From Qipengyuania xiamenensis (lineage in GTDB: Bacteria > Pseudomonadota > Alphaproteobacteria > Sphingomonadales > Sphingomonadaceae): 64,000 nt of DNA. Shown piece after piece: positions 10,026-20,575 of the stretch. The stretch lies in the NCBI RefSeq assembly GCF_019711495.1, contig NZ_JAIGNM010000001.1, positions 496,001 through 560,000 on the forward strand, written 5' to 3'. The notes under the pieces are model-generated. The model was not told the origin of the DNA. It did no database searches and was given only the letters and a program-made list of their open reading frames with translations. Position 1 is the first letter of the stretch. Each line of letters starts with the position of its first letter. Made by a program: the position numbers and the translations under genes.

Positions 10026-11699
10026 CTATTCGTTGGTGAAATAGGCCTTCGGGCGACGGACTCTCCAACGCTCGTCATAAGTGCTGTTGGCAGGCACTTC
10101 CACGTCCACAACGAGATCGCCGTTCTTGACGTAGGCGTCCTGCCCCTGCGGGCGAACTTCCCAACTGGCAGGGTTGCCGAAGCTCACACGAACCAATGCG
10201 GGCGCATCGTTAGCGTTCGACAACACCATACGCATCGAGGTCCAACGCTTGCCGTTGTCGTCCGGTTCGGTTTCGCCCAGGTGTCCGCAGTTGGAGAAAA
10301 CCTTTGCGCTTTCCCCGAGCGGCAGCTCGACTTCCTGCCCGACGGGGTAATCCCGCAGTTCGAGCTCGGCCACCAGCTGCGGACCGAGCGTCGTGCTCTC
10401 GAACGCACTGGCCTTCCCCATCGGGAGCGAGGCACCGAGTCCGAAATCGACCTTGTTTTCGGTGAAGAGGCGGATCTGGGCTTCCTCCAGGCCGTCTTTC
10501 TCATCCCCCGGATTGAATCGGTCATAGGGGTCGCAATAGGCAGAATAGAGCCATCGGGTACGGATCGCCTCGCGCGAGAGGAAGGCGATCTGCTTCATGC
10601 CCTTCGAGGAAACGGTGACCGGGCGCGGCACTCGGTAGAGCTTGAGATCGGCGAGGTTCTCCTCGCGCGCCATAGCCTCTTCGGAAACCACCGCCAGCGG
10701 ACTGACAGAAGCCATCGCTTCACGCCGCATCCTCGAGCCGGTGACCACGATCACATCTTCGTTGAAGCCCTGCGAAATGCCCGGCGGGGGCGGAGGAGGC
10801 GGAGGCACGCCATAATTGATAACCGGAGAGCCGCTTGCAGTGCTGCCGATCGGATAGCAATTGAGCCTGAGGCCGCGCGCGCGGGGGCTTTCGGCAAGTT
10901 CTTCGAAATCGCTCTGGATCGCGATCTTGCCGGCGACGACCATAAGGTCTGCGTCGGGAAAGGACTGCCCGTTGTCGTTGAGGACGGTGAGCCAGCTGGT
11001 CAGCCCCATCGGAAAGGTCCCGTCCCGTCGTCCGTTGCCCAGATGCGCGACGTAATTCGCTTCCCAGTCGAACCCCCACGACAGGTAGGTCAGCACTATT
11101 TCGTAGGTCCCGCCGGTCTCGCTGTAGGTGTCGATGTTGAAGATGGGACGCGCCGAAAGCTCCGGCGGGACACCGTCGAAGGTGAGCTTTTCGGGCAGGC
11201 CCGAGCAGCGAACAGCCTCGAATTTGTCGCCGGTCTGCAGCACGATTCCGCCGTCGGCGCGGGTCCTGACGATCGCATCGCGGCTTTCGGATTTTCCCGT
11301 GCCGGGATTGAAGCGTGTTATCGTTACACGATTGCCGAGCGTCCGGTCGACGAGGGCGGCCGGTGACAACAGGTCGGCATTGCGGTTCTTCTCGATCGTG
11401 CCGCCGGGCAGGCCGGAGACGATTGCGCTCACCGCGACCATGCCTTCCGAAACGCCTTCGAACAGGATAGTCGAACGCCCGCGTGGCAGCGTGACCGTGC
11501 GCGTTTCGCTGATCATCGCGTAGCCGCGCGGGTTGTCCTGATCCATTTCGCCGCCCACGGACCGGTTAGGGTCGCGATAGACGGTCACCGCATAATGGCT
11601 CGCCTCCGAGGCGAACACACGCGCGCGCTCATCCTGCGCGGCCGCAGGAGTAGCGAGAAACGCCGCGAGAAAAGCCAGAGTGGCCGGAAGAATGCGCAT
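10026..11699 (-). CDS. Secreted DUF4139 domain protein (copy 2)
   Basis: A 557-residue exported protein that begins MRILPATLAFLAAF and has a signal peptide cut after PAAAQ. DUF4139-type beta-rich domains follow, with the family strings LPRGRSTILFEGVS, YLSWGFDWEANYVA and, near the end, a Tyr-Asp-Glu-Arg-Trp motif. A Pro tract (about six Pro) lies mid-protein. The molecular function of the family is unknown; some members are called mucoidy inhibitor-like. The start at 11699 leaves 17 bases after the stop of the paralogous upstream gene, so the two form a tandem operon. A longer reading to 12023 would run inside the neighbour and lacks a signal peptide. Confidence 0.85.
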   Translation of the reverse strand: MRILPATLAFLAAFLATPAAAQDERARVFASEASHYAVTVYRDPNRSVGGEMDQDNPRGYAMISETRTVTLPRGRSTILFEGVSEGMVAVSAIVSGLPGGTIEKNRNADLLSPAALVDRTLGNRVTITRFNPGTGKSESRDAIVRTRADGGIVLQTGDKFEAVRCSGLPEKLTFDGVPPELSARPIFNIDTYSETGGTYEIVLTYLSWGFDWEANYVAHLGNGRRDGTFPMGLTSWLTVLNDNGQSFPDADLMVVAGKIAIQSDFEELAESPRARGLRLNCYPIGSTASGSPVINYGVPPPPPPPPGISQGFNEDVIVVTGSRMRREAMASVSPLAVVSEEAMAREENLADLKLYRVPRPVTVSSKGMKQIAFLSREAIRTRWLYSAYCDPYDRFNPGDEKDGLEEAQIRLFTENKVDFGLGASLPMGKASAFESTTLGPQLVAELELRDYPVGQEVELPLGESAKVFSNCGHLGETEPDDNGKRWTSMRMVLSNANDAPALVRVSFGNPASWEVRPQGQDAYVKNGDLVVDVEVPANSTYDERWRVRRPKAYFTNE

Positions 11700-11716
11700 T
11701 GCCGCGATCCCTCCGA

Positions 11717-13216
11717 TCAATACTTCGTTTCGTAAACCACCCGGACAACGCGCTTGTCCTCTGCAGGCACACGCACGTCCCATTTGCGGGTCGAGGGACC
11801 CTGCTGCTCGCCGGTCACGTCCTCCGAAACGACGCGGTAGTCGCGCGACCACCACCCTCGATAGAGGCCGTCCTGGTAGAATTCGACATTCACCGGCGAA
11901 CTCTTCGCGTTGTAGAAGGTGTAGCGCATGGTCGTGCGGTAGTATTTGATCTTCCGCTCGACCTCGACTTCGCGGGCGAGCTCGCCGTCCTCGAGAACGC
12001 GATAGCGGGTCGTCTTTTCCCATTCGTCCTTGTCGATTTCCTCGCGCTTCTCGACCTCGGCCTGGACATAGACGTCGAAGGCGTCGCCGGTGCGCAGGAA
12101 AAGATCGCTGCCCATCGGCGTGTGGCCGATACCGGCCTCGCCGATGAATTGCGGCGTACCCTGACGGTCGCGCTGGTAGAACCGCACGGTTCCGGCAGGC
12201 AGCGCATCACCCAGCCCCTGGTCGCGCGCGGTATTGAAGGAGATCGCGCTGCTCGCCGCGACCGGTTGCTCGTCGCGGACCAGCCAGCCCACGCGGCGTT
12301 CGTAACGGCGGCGGGCCGGAACGCCCTGCACATCGAGGAAGCTGACCTGCTTGGTCTGCGCATTGGCGACCGTGGTCCGCTCCTCGATCGGATAGAGGTA
12401 GAAGTCGCCCAGCGATTCCCGCTCTGCGGCTTCGGTGCCCGGCGTACGCATACTGCGCGGTTGCGGACGGCGGCCGTTTCCACCGGTCGCATCACCTGCG
12501 ACCAGCAGCAGGTCGGCGTTCTTGAATGTCGTGCCGGTCTGGTTGGTCAGTGTCACCCAGCCCTGCATGTCGACGGTGCTGTTGCCCTCGTCGAAGAGAG
12601 CGACATAGTCCGCCGACCAGCCAAGTCCCGAGGTGAGGTAGCGGATCGAGGCCGGACGCGTACCCGAGCGGGTCGAATCGAGCGTGACGGAAAGAGTCGG
12701 ACGGGCACGCAGGTTCGACGGCACCCGGTCGAAGATTGCGCGGACCGGCAGGCCGTCGTCACGCAGAACCTCGATACGGTCGCCGATCTTCACCACGACG
12801 CCGCCGGCAGTCGACAGTACCGTCGCCCTCTCGCGCGTTTCGGCGCCCGTCGCCGGATTGGTCCGCACCAGCGTGATGGTCTTGCCGATAGCCTTTTCCA
12901 TGAGCTTGGACGGCGTCAGCAGGTCGAAATCGAAGTTTTGTTCGACGATCGAGGTGCCGGCAGCTGCGAAGCTCAGCGTCTCTGGCTGGATGCGCGCGGA
13001 GACATCGGGGAATGAAATCGTCGTCTGGCCGGCAGGAATTGACAGCTGGCGAACGTCCTGCACGAGGCTGCGGCCGCCATTGTAAATGGTGATCGCGACA
13101 TCGCCCTGTGCCGTCTGGTCGGGATTTTCCAGCGCCTGCTCGGTCGACTGGGCTAGCAAAGGAGCCGCGCCCAGAAGTGCGACCGTGGCTGCGAACGAAT
13201 AACTGCGTACCCTCAT
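11717..13216 (-). CDS. Secreted DUF4139 domain protein (copy 1)
   Basis: A 499-residue exported protein with a clear signal peptide (MRVRSYSFAATVALLG, cut near LLAQ). The mature part opens with VAITIYNGGRSLVQDVRQL and holds the DUF4139 strings YLTSGLGWSADYVA, MQGWVTLTNQTGTTF and NADLLLVAGD. It shares the same order of motifs with the next gene, which indicates an old duplication. It is first in the two-gene unit. Probably periplasmic or at the outer surface; no catalytic residues are evident. Confidence 0.88.
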   Translation of the reverse strand: MRVRSYSFAATVALLGAAPLLAQSTEQALENPDQTAQGDVAITIYNGGRSLVQDVRQLSIPAGQTTISFPDVSARIQPETLSFAAAGTSIVEQNFDFDLLTPSKLMEKAIGKTITLVRTNPATGAETRERATVLSTAGGVVVKIGDRIEVLRDDGLPVRAIFDRVPSNLRARPTLSVTLDSTRSGTRPASIRYLTSGLGWSADYVALFDEGNSTVDMQGWVTLTNQTGTTFKNADLLLVAGDATGGNGRRPQPRSMRTPGTEAAERESLGDFYLYPIEERTTVANAQTKQVSFLDVQGVPARRRYERRVGWLVRDEQPVAASSAISFNTARDQGLGDALPAGTVRFYQRDRQGTPQFIGEAGIGHTPMGSDLFLRTGDAFDVYVQAEVEKREEIDKDEWEKTTRYRVLEDGELAREVEVERKIKYYRTTMRYTFYNAKSSPVNVEFYQDGLYRGWWSRDYRVVSEDVTGEQQGPSTRKWDVRVPAEDKRVVRVVYETKY

Positions 13217-13258
13217 GGCAATCCCCCTTTTCTAGGACAGGATTGCACCGCCTTTCAC

Positions 13259-15742
13259 TCAGGCGTCAACCTTGACCTGCTCTCCAAGCACTTCAGATAC
13301 CTTGGCATTTATTTGCTGAACGCTGAACGGTTTCGGAATGAAGTGCATATTGTCGATGTCGATTTCGTTGCGAAGCGTCTCTTCGGCGTAGCCCGACATG
13401 AAGAGAATCGGGATCTTCGGCTTCACTTTGCGGATCGCGCGGGCCATTGCCGGGCCGTCCATCGCGGGCATCACCACGTCGGAAACGATCAGGTCGAACT
13501 CGGTATTGCCATTGGCGATCGCGGCAAGGCCCTCCTCGCCGTCGCTGGCAGTGACGACCTGGTACCCTGCGCGGGTAAGTGCACGCTGTGCCACGGCGCG
13601 AACCATGTCCTCGTCTTCCACGAGAAGGAGGTTGCCGCCACCCGACCATTCGCTGGCCTTGGGCTCTTCGGGGTCCTCGGTGCGCTGGTTCTCCGGCAGC
13701 TCGCCCTTGTGGACCGGCAGGTACACGGTGAAGCGCGCACCTGCAGGCGATCCGTCTGCCCCGCTGACATTGTCGGCGAAGATGAAGCCGTTCGACTGTT
13801 TGACGATACCGTAAACGGTCGACAGGCCGAGGCCGGTACCCTTCCCCTGCTCCTTGGTGGTGAAGAAGGGTTCGAAAATCTTGTTGAGGTGCTGCTCGGG
13901 AATGCCGCCGCCCGTGTCCTGCACGATCAGGACGGTGTAGTCGTCGGCGGGCATGATATCGATGCCCATCTTGCGCACATCGCGTGCAGAGATGCGGCGG
14001 GTGGCCAGCGTGAGCCTGCCCTTCCAATCCTGCTTGCCGGTCTTTTCGGCATGCGCCTGCATCGCGTCGCGCGCGTTCACGGCAAGGTTGATGATGACCT
14101 GTTCGAGCTGCTGCGGGTCGGCACGAACAGCGCCGAGCTCTCGGTCATGCCGCACGGTGAACTCGATCTTTTCGCCCATGAGGCGCTTCAACAGCTGGCT
14201 AACCTCGCTGACCACGTCCGGCATCTGGAGGACGACCGGGCGCAGCGTCTGCTGGCGGCTGAATGCGAGCAGCTGACGTGTCAGGCTAGCCGCGCGGTTC
14301 GAGTTCGCCTTGATCTGCTGGATGTCATCGTAATCACTGTCGCCCGGCGTGTGGCGCAGCAGCATGAGATCGCAATAGCCGATAATCGCGGTCAGCACGT
14401 TGTTGAAATCGTGCGCGACGCCCCCTGCCAGCTGTCCGACGGCCTGCATCTTGGTAGCCTGAGCGACCTGGCGGCGCAGGCGCTTTTCTTCGGTGGAATC
14501 GCTGATCGAGAGCAGCACTGCCGCTTCGCCCAGTCCACGAACGCCCGCAAGCCCGATGGACACCGGCTCTTCCTTGTCGCCGGCAAGGCGGACAGCCATG
14601 TCGCCGCTGGCGGTCGCGCCCTTGGCGAAGCGACGTACCGTATCAGCCATGGCCGACTTGTCCTCGCGTACGACGAGGTCTGACGGGAATTGCGGCAAGC
14701 CCTCGCTCTCGCGCTCAACCGCGCGCAGGAAGGCCTTGTTGGCGAAGAGGAAGCGCCCGTCGCGGTCTGTCAGCGCGAGGCCGAGCGGCAGCGCCGACAA
14801 CAGCGCCTCGAGCTGGGGGATCGCGGCCTTGCCGCTGCTCTGCCAACCACCGCCGATGCCGACGCCACTGTCGACCAGCAGCATAAGCGATGGTGCTTGA
14901 TCGGGCGGCACATCGCTACCGGTCTGGCGCGCATCGAGCGGCACGTGGACCAGCGTTTGCGGGGTACCCTGCTGCCCCTCGCGCGCGAAAAAGATGCGGT
15001 CGCGATCGTCGGAGCGCAGCAGCTGGACGAATTCCTGGCCTGCCAGCGAGGTGTTCTTGGCCCCGGTCGCCCTCTCACCAAGACCCGGGGTGGCAGCCTG
15101 GACGATCCCATCGGGCGCAACCAGCGCGAGCTCGATACCCGCACGCGACATCATCGCGCCGAAGGGACCGGAAACCCGCTCTGCGATACCTTCATATGAC
15201 TTTTGACGGACGATCTCGGCAAAGCGCCAGACGAGGTAATCCTCGCCGCGCCCGACCCGCTCGATCTTCAGGATGAAGGAACGGTCGCCCGATGAAAGCT
15301 GCAAGCCCTCGCACTGGGCGTGGCCCTCGCGCCATGCCTGCCTTTGCGCATCGAGCAGCTTCTGCCGTGATTCCTCACCGAACTCGAGCTCGTGCGGCGG
15401 CGTATCTCCGCCGAACCACTCCTCGAAGGTTTCGTTCGAGCAGGTCAGGCGGTTGGCGCGATCGACGATGGCCACGGCGCGATGCGAATTGCGGATCGCA
15501 GCGGCGGTTACGGCCCAATCCGGCTGGCCCGGCTCGCTCGATTCCGGGGCGGCGCGCAGTCTCGCTGCAAGCAGGAGCGCGAACAGGATCGCCAGCAGTC
15601 CGCCGCCATAGGCGACCGCAGCCAGCGAAGTGCCGGCCGCGAGCCAGACGACCCCGACCGAGACGACGAAAGCCAGGATGATACCGAGCAGGAGCGGCAG
15701 TGGCGGCAGGCCTTGTGGGGTTTCGTCGCTGACGAAACTCAC
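13259..15742 (-). CDS. cckA: Cell-cycle hybrid histidine kinase CckA
   Basis: An 827-residue membrane kinase. It has two N-terminal membrane segments (about 15-61), PAS-like sensor regions, a HisKA domain with phospho-accepting His444 in GGVAHDFNN, a HATPase domain ([28 protein letters not shown]) and a C-terminal receiver with Asp755 ([10 protein letters not shown]). The order and the strings match CckA, which feeds phosphate through ChpT to the master regulator CtrA in Alphaproteobacteria and controls the cell cycle, motility or c-di-GMP responses. The start is GTG and overlaps the stop of the upstream DUF2062 gene as GTGA, so translation is coupled. Confidence 0.93.
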   Translation of the reverse strand: MSFVSDETPQGLPPLPLLLGIILAFVVSVGVVWLAAGTSLAAVAYGGGLLAILFALLLAARLRAAPESSEPGQPDWAVTAAAIRNSHRAVAIVDRANRLTCSNETFEEWFGGDTPPHELEFGEESRQKLLDAQRQAWREGHAQCEGLQLSSGDRSFILKIERVGRGEDYLVWRFAEIVRQKSYEGIAERVSGPFGAMMSRAGIELALVAPDGIVQAATPGLGERATGAKNTSLAGQEFVQLLRSDDRDRIFFAREGQQGTPQTLVHVPLDARQTGSDVPPDQAPSLMLLVDSGVGIGGGWQSSGKAAIPQLEALLSALPLGLALTDRDGRFLFANKAFLRAVERESEGLPQFPSDLVVREDKSAMADTVRRFAKGATASGDMAVRLAGDKEEPVSIGLAGVRGLGEAAVLLSISDSTEEKRLRRQVAQATKMQAVGQLAGGVAHDFNNVLTAIIGYCDLMLLRHTPGDSDYDDIQQIKANSNRAASLTRQLLAFSRQQTLRPVVLQMPDVVSEVSQLLKRLMGEKIEFTVRHDRELGAVRADPQQLEQVIINLAVNARDAMQAHAEKTGKQDWKGRLTLATRRISARDVRKMGIDIMPADDYTVLIVQDTGGGIPEQHLNKIFEPFFTTKEQGKGTGLGLSTVYGIVKQSNGFIFADNVSGADGSPAGARFTVYLPVHKGELPENQRTEDPEEPKASEWSGGGNLLLVEDEDMVRAVAQRALTRAGYQVVTASDGEEGLAAIANGNTEFDLIVSDVVMPAMDGPAMARAIRKVKPKIPILFMSGYAEETLRNEIDIDNMHFIPKPFSVQQINAKVSEVLGEQVKVDA

Positions 15743-16329
15743 TCGCCCTTCTCCCCCATCCGCTCGTCGAGACGCTTTTCCATCGCGACAAGACGCTTAC
15801 GACGACGGCGGGCAACGACAAAGCGCCACGTGAAACTTGCCACCAGATATCCCGCGCCCGCGCTGACGATCGCGAGCACGAGGAAGCCGAATGCCGTCAC
15901 GCCGCCGACCTCGAGCCAGCGCGCCAGTGCGCCGCCGTCTTCGGCAAGATGCCCGGCCCCAGCCCCCATCGCGCGATCGATGTTGAGGACGAAACCGCCG
16001 GTCTTGTTCGCGAAAATCAGCCAGAACGGCAGGGTGAAAGGATTGGTGACGAAGGTAACGAGCGCGCTCAATGGCACATTGGCCCTCGCCGGGAGGGCCA
16101 AGAATGCCGCGAGGAAAATTTGCCCGATCGGGACGATGAATGCGGCAAACAGCCCGAGTGCAACACCGCGCGGCACGCTACGCCGCGTAAAGCGCCAGAG
16201 TTCCGGCGTCAGGAAGCGATGGGCGATTGGCTTGAGATACTTGTTGCGCGCCATTTCTTCGCGCGTGGGCATGTGTTTGCGGATGAGATCCGCAAGGAAA
16301 GTCTTTGACCTGGGTCCGCTCAACGCCAC
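15739..16329 (-). CDS. DUF2062 membrane protein
   Basis: A 196-residue protein. After the conserved lead PTREEMARNKYLKPIAHRF it has two or three membrane segments, including FIVPIGQIFLAAFLAL and a segment near 150, and a basic C-terminus (RRRRKRLVAMEKRLDERMG). The family is of unknown function and common next to cell-envelope or cell-cycle genes. The start shown is GTG; an ATG 19 codons inside (MPTREE) is a fair alternative. It overlaps cckA by four bases. Confidence 0.8.
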   Translation of the reverse strand: MALSGPRSKTFLADLIRKHMPTREEMARNKYLKPIAHRFLTPELWRFTRRSVPRGVALGLFAAFIVPIGQIFLAAFLALPARANVPLSALVTFVTNPFTLPFWLIFANKTGGFVLNIDRAMGAGAGHLAEDGGALARWLEVGGVTAFGFLVLAIVSAGAGYLVASFTWRFVVARRRRKRLVAMEKRLDERMGEKGE

Positions 16330-16452
16330 GCTCCCGCAATGCGCGCCGCAACCGCGGGACGCAAGGGCGCCGTATCAGCGATATGAAGTGAACCTGACAT
16401 GATGTTCCATGTGGTAGCCGATCGGCGTTGAAAAAGGGGTAACGGAGTTCGA

Positions 16453-16935
16453 TCAGCCTTTTTCGCGCATCAACCGGGCCTTGTCGCGTTTCCAGTCGCG
16501 TTCCTTGATCGTCTGACGCTTGTCGTGGGCCTGCTTGCCCTTGGCCAGCGCCAGCTCGACCTTCGCCCTGCCGGTCGAGTTGAAATAGATCGACAGCGGC
16601 ACGAGCGTCATACCCTTGCGCTCCACCGCGCCGAACAGTTTTTCGATCTCGCGCTCATGGAGCAGCAGCTTGCGCGGACGGCGCGGTTCGTGGTTCAGCC
16701 GGTTGCCGTGCGAATATTCGGGAATGTTCGCATTGATCAGCCAAACCTGCCCGTCACGCACTTCGGCATAGCTTTCCTTGATGCTCGCCTCGCCCGCACG
16801 CAGCGCCTTCACTTCGGTGCCCTGAAGCGCGAGGCCCGCCTCGAAGGTTTCCTCGATATGATAATCGAACCGCACGCGCCGGTTGTCGGCGACGGTCTTC
16901 TGCTTGTCGAAAGTGGCGGGTTTGGGACGTGCCAT
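16453..16935 (-). CDS. smpB: SsrA-binding protein SmpB
   Basis: Binds tmRNA and brings it to stalled ribosomes for trans-translation. The 160-residue product has the OB-fold strings [19 protein letters not shown] and NIPEYSHGN, then the basic C-terminal tail (KARLMREKG) that enters the decoding centre. The start at 16935 ([13 protein letters not shown]) fits the family; an earlier ATG adds 13 unrelated residues. It lies in the run dapA-DUF805-smpB on the minus strand; dapA next to smpB is familiar in Alphaproteobacteria. Confidence 0.97.
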   Translation of the reverse strand: MARPKPATFDKQKTVADNRRVRFDYHIEETFEAGLALQGTEVKALRAGEASIKESYAEVRDGQVWLINANIPEYSHGNRLNHEPRRPRKLLLHEREIEKLFGAVERKGMTLVPLSIYFNSTGRAKVELALAKGKQAHDKRQTIKERDWKRDKARLMREKG

Positions 16936-17095
16936 AGGGTGCGCGCATGTAGGCGCTTGGAAGCAAAAGGCCAAGGGGCGAAACGGGATGCTCCGAAGCT
17001 GACGCCAATTCGCTGACCTTGTCAGGCAGCTTCGATTGTCGGAGGCTTACTTGACCTCGGTTACGGGAAACCCGGCCGATCGAGCGGTAGCCCCG

Positions 17096-17614
17096 CTATC
17101 GTAAGGCCCTTCCTTCGCCCAATCGGCCCAGTCGAGGGTTCGGCCCGAAGCGATTGTCGCCTTCGTCGGGAGGTACGAAGTAAGGCACAAAGCTCAGCAA
17201 AATCCCGATCACTCCCAAGAGGGTTACCCACCAACCGGAAAGGACCTTATCGACCCCGACAATTTCCGGACTGCCACCCTCGCTCAACGCTAGAAACGTG
17301 AAAAGTGGAAGCAAGAGAAGCGCGTACCATCCGCTCTTGCCCATGTCGTGCAACCGTCTTGCCATCAATGCCGGGTACGGCAGCAGATAAGCGATAGTCG
17401 TCAGTGTCGACCCCACAGTGGGTTCGGGATACCCCTCTTCACCCAATGCCAGCTCGAAGGCGCCTTGCAGAAACGAAGCCAGCAGGCCGCCGATCAGGGC
17501 GTAGGTCCAAACCTCGGTCCGGGTAGATCGACCGTGAAACCGGAACAGACCCGAGACTGTTTTCGCCAAATCACCGGGAATGTCGAAGAGCGGGCTGCGA
17601 AAACGCGAGGTCAC
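17096..17614 (-). CDS. DUF805 membrane protein
   Basis: A 172-residue protein with four hydrophobic segments and the family marks F-GRSTRTEVWTYA, MARRLHDMGKSGWY and, at the end, DEGDNRFGPNP. The function of DUF805 is unknown. The start is GTG at 17614, which overlaps the dapA stop as GTGA, so it is translationally coupled to dapA. An open frame extends upstream to 17920 but lies wholly inside dapA in another frame and has no coding character. Confidence 0.85.
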   Translation of the reverse strand: MTSRFRSPLFDIPGDLAKTVSGLFRFHGRSTRTEVWTYALIGGLLASFLQGAFELALGEEGYPEPTVGSTLTTIAYLLPYPALMARRLHDMGKSGWYALLLLPLFTFLALSEGGSPEIVGVDKVLSGWWVTLLGVIGILLSFVPYFVPPDEGDNRFGPNPRLGRLGEGRALR

Positions 17615-18492
17615 AGAAGGCCGGCGTGGACCAGCGCCTCGTCGACTGCCTTGCGCGATGCTTCGCTGGCGTTGCACAGCGGCAGGCGGACATCGCATTC
17701 GAACCAGTCGTGGACGCGGCTGAGAGCGTATTTCACCGGCGCAGGGCTCGCGTCGGAGAACATCGCATAATGCAGCGGGAAGAGACGGTCGTTGAGCTCG
17801 CGCGCCTTGACGAGATCGTTGGCGGCGATCGCATCGTGGAATTCGGCGCACAGGGCCGGCGCGACATTGGCGGTGACCGAGATGCACCCTGACCCGCCCG
17901 CGGCCGAATGCGGCAGCCACAGCTCGTCATTGCCCGACAGCTGGCAGAAATCGCGGCCGATACCCATCCGGTGGTCGGCAACGCGCGAAAGGTCGCCGCT
18001 CGCATCCTTGATGGCGATAATGCGATCCGGGTACTTGTTGACCAGCTGGCAGACGGTCTCGTCCTCGATATCGGTCACCGTGCGGCTGGGCACATTGTAG
18101 AGCACGATCGGCAAGTCGCTGTTTTCCGCAAGAAAGCTGAAATGCGCGATCAGGCCGGTCTGGCTGGGCCGGTTGTAATAGGGCGCGACACACAGGCCCG
18201 CTGCAGCGCCAGCCTTCTTGGAAAACTGCATATGGAGCAGCGCGTTACGCGTGTCATTCGACCCGCAGCCGGCAATGACGGGCACGCGGCCCGCAGCCTG
18301 TTCGATGCACACCTCGATCACACGGTGATGTTCTGCGTTCGAGAGCGTGGAAGCCTCGCCCGTGGTGCCGCATGGGACCAGGCCCTTGCTGCCGTTTTCA
18401 ATCTGCCAGTCCACGAGCCTGCGAAAAGCAGCCTCGTCAAACGATCCGTCGCGAAAAGGAGTCGCCAGAGCCGGTATCGAGCCTGAGAACAT
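17611..18492 (-). CDS. dapA: 4-hydroxy-tetrahydrodipicolinate synthase
   Basis: First committed enzyme of lysine and diaminopimelate synthesis: condenses pyruvate with aspartate semialdehyde. The 293-residue TIM barrel shows Thr44-Thr45 in CGTTGE, Tyr132 in LYNVPSRT and the Schiff-base Lys162 in IIAIKDASGD, all at the family positions. It heads a minus-strand run with DUF805 and smpB and diverges from the lytic transglycosylase gene, so the 95-base gap holds both promoters. Confidence 0.97.
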   Translation of the reverse strand: MFSGSIPALATPFRDGSFDEAAFRRLVDWQIENGSKGLVPCGTTGEASTLSNAEHHRVIEVCIEQAAGRVPVIAGCGSNDTRNALLHMQFSKKAGAAAGLCVAPYYNRPSQTGLIAHFSFLAENSDLPIVLYNVPSRTVTDIEDETVCQLVNKYPDRIIAIKDASGDLSRVADHRMGIGRDFCQLSGNDELWLPHSAAGGSGCISVTANVAPALCAEFHDAIAANDLVKARELNDRLFPLHYAMFSDASPAPVKYALSRVHDWFECDVRLPLCNASEASRKAVDEALVHAGLL

Positions 18493-18587
18493 TTACGGGA
18501 GTCCTGCGTTAGAGATATGAAATAGGGCGCAATTGGGCACCCGATGTCGCAATTCATTCACCGCCTGATAAGGAGGGGCCGGGCATT

Positions 18588-20549
18588 ATGTCCAGCATGG
18601 GCCGAAAAACTGTTATCTCGCTTGCACTTACGACCAGCGCCGCGCTGGCGTTCCCTGCCGTCGCCATGGCGCAGACGCCGACCAGCTGGCCCGACGGCAG
18701 CAATTCCATGGTCGCAAAGCAGTCTTCGCGCATGTCGCAGGTGCTTTCCGACTGGGAATATCTGACCAAGCGCGATGACCTCTCCTTCGCGAGCTATTCG
18801 GGTTTCATTACCCGCTATCCTCATTTCCCGAAGCAGGAACTGCTGCAGCGCCGCGCCGAAGCCGCGCTCGACCGTGATGCGGTATCGCCGCAGCAACTGG
18901 TGGCTTTCTTCGACAAACATCCGCCGATCACGAATGGCGCAAAGGCACGTTACGCGCTCGCCCTCGCCTCGCTGAACCGCCCGGAGGCGCAGGAACTTGC
19001 GCGCGAAGCATGGCGTGGCGGCAACATGAGCGGGCCGGCAGAAGCCTATATGCAGGGCCTGTTCGGTCAGGCGCTGACGCCCGAAGATCACGATGCGCGC
19101 ATGAACGCGCTATTGTGGCAGGGCGAAATGGAAGCGGCCTCGCGCCAGATCGTGCGCGTTTCACCTGCTTATCGCGACATGGCACAGGCTCGCCTTGCGG
19201 TGCTGCAGGGCTCGACGCCCAGCGAAGCCGGCATTGCCGTGCCGAGCGGTGCGCTCAACGACAGCGGCTACGTGTTTAATCTTGCACGTCACTATCGCTC
19301 CACCAGCAATCTGCCGCAGGCGATCAACCTGCTGGCCACCCGCGCCGATTTCGCGACGCCTGCATTCGACGGCACCGCCTTCGTTACCGAAAGCCTGCGT
19401 ATCGCACAGGGCGCCGATGCCCGCAGCGCGGTTCGCATCGCCTCCAAGGTCGACGACCTGTTCGAGCCGGGCACCGACATCTCGGACGGCTCCTTCTCAC
19501 TGCGCGACAAGTACACCGACCTGATGTGGCTCGGCGGCACCAAGGCGCTCTGGTCGCTGGGTGACGGCGAACAGGCCGCACCGCTGTTCTATCGCTATGG
19601 CGCTGCTGCAAAGACCCCGCTCACCCGTTCCAAGGGTTTCTTCTGGGCCGGTCGGGCCGCCGCCAAGTCCGGCAACCGCGCCGAGGCCGAGCGCTACTGG
19701 AACATGGCCGCTGCCTATCCCGATTATTATTATGGCCAGCTGGCATTGAGCGAGCTCGGTCGCTCCGTCCCGGCCTTCGCGCCTATCCAGACTGCGGGCA
19801 TCACCGAGGCCGACCGCACGGCGTTCAACGCCGATCCGCTCACGCTGGCCTTGCGCGAAATGGCGAACAACCGCCGCGCATGGCAGACCGAGCGTGCTTT
19901 CTTCGAGGCGCTTTCGGAAAAGGCGCGGACGCCGACGCAGATGGCACTCGTGGCCGAACTCGCTCAGGAAACCGGCCTCAATGAAATGGCCGTCGTTGCC
20001 GGAATGGTCGCCGGCGAGACCGGTGTCGCCGGTTTCGAACGACTGGGCTTCCCGACCGTCCCGACCCATTCGGGCGCGAACTGGACCATGGTTCATGCGA
20101 TCGCCCGACAGGAAAGCGAATTCGACCGCACCCGCGTCAGCCATGCTGGCGCGCGCGGCATGATGCAGCTCATGCCGGGCACCGCTCGCGAGGAAGCAGG
20201 CAAGATCGGCGTCCAGTACATGTCCGCCAACCTGACCGAGAGCCCGAGCTACAACATCCGTCTCGGCGATGCTCACTTCGCCCGCCTCATGGACCGCTAT
20301 GACGGCGCCTATCCGCTGGCGATTGCCGCCTATAACGCCGGCCCGGGACGCGTGAACCAGTGGCTCCGCCTCAATGGCGATCCGCGCACCGGCGCGGTCG
20401 ACTGGGTGACCTGGGTCGAGCAGATTCCCGCGAACTTCGAAACCCGCTATTACGTGATGCGGGTGATCGGCAACGCGGTGACCTATGCGAACATGCATCC
20501 GGACAAGTCCCGCAGCTATGAGCGCGATATCCGCCATTACCTGCGCTGA
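18588..20549 (+). CDS. Soluble lytic murein transglycosylase (Slt70-like)
   Basis: Cleaves the glycan strand of peptidoglycan in the periplasm to give 1,6-anhydro ends. The 653-residue product has a signal peptide (cut near AMAQ), a long alpha-superhelical region of about 450 residues, and a C-terminal SLT domain with catalytic Glu509 in ARQESEF, then GARGMMQLMP and AIAAYNAGPGRV. The aaggagg ribosome site at about 18569 supports the ATG at 18588; a second ATG four codons on is possible. Confidence 0.94.
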   Translation: MSSMGRKTVISLALTTSAALAFPAVAMAQTPTSWPDGSNSMVAKQSSRMSQVLSDWEYLTKRDDLSFASYSGFITRYPHFPKQELLQRRAEAALDRDAVSPQQLVAFFDKHPPITNGAKARYALALASLNRPEAQELAREAWRGGNMSGPAEAYMQGLFGQALTPEDHDARMNALLWQGEMEAASRQIVRVSPAYRDMAQARLAVLQGSTPSEAGIAVPSGALNDSGYVFNLARHYRSTSNLPQAINLLATRADFATPAFDGTAFVTESLRIAQGADARSAVRIASKVDDLFEPGTDISDGSFSLRDKYTDLMWLGGTKALWSLGDGEQAAPLFYRYGAAAKTPLTRSKGFFWAGRAAAKSGNRAEAERYWNMAAAYPDYYYGQLALSELGRSVPAFAPIQTAGITEADRTAFNADPLTLALREMANNRRAWQTERAFFEALSEKARTPTQMALVAELAQETGLNEMAVVAGMVAGETGVAGFERLGFPTVPTHSGANWTMVHAIARQESEFDRTRVSHAGARGMMQLMPGTAREEAGKIGVQYMSANLTESPSYNIRLGDAHFARLMDRYDGAYPLAIAAYNAGPGRVNQWLRLNGDPRTGAVDWVTWVEQIPANFETRYYVMRVIGNAVTYANMHPDKSRSYERDIRHYLR

Positions 20550-20575
20550 CTTTTGCCGCTAGGGACGCTCCTGCA

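Noticed and set aside
11700..12023. N-terminal extension of the second DUF4139 protein
   Set aside because: It overlaps the upstream gene's coding end and is Arg-rich; the internal ATG gives a signal peptide.
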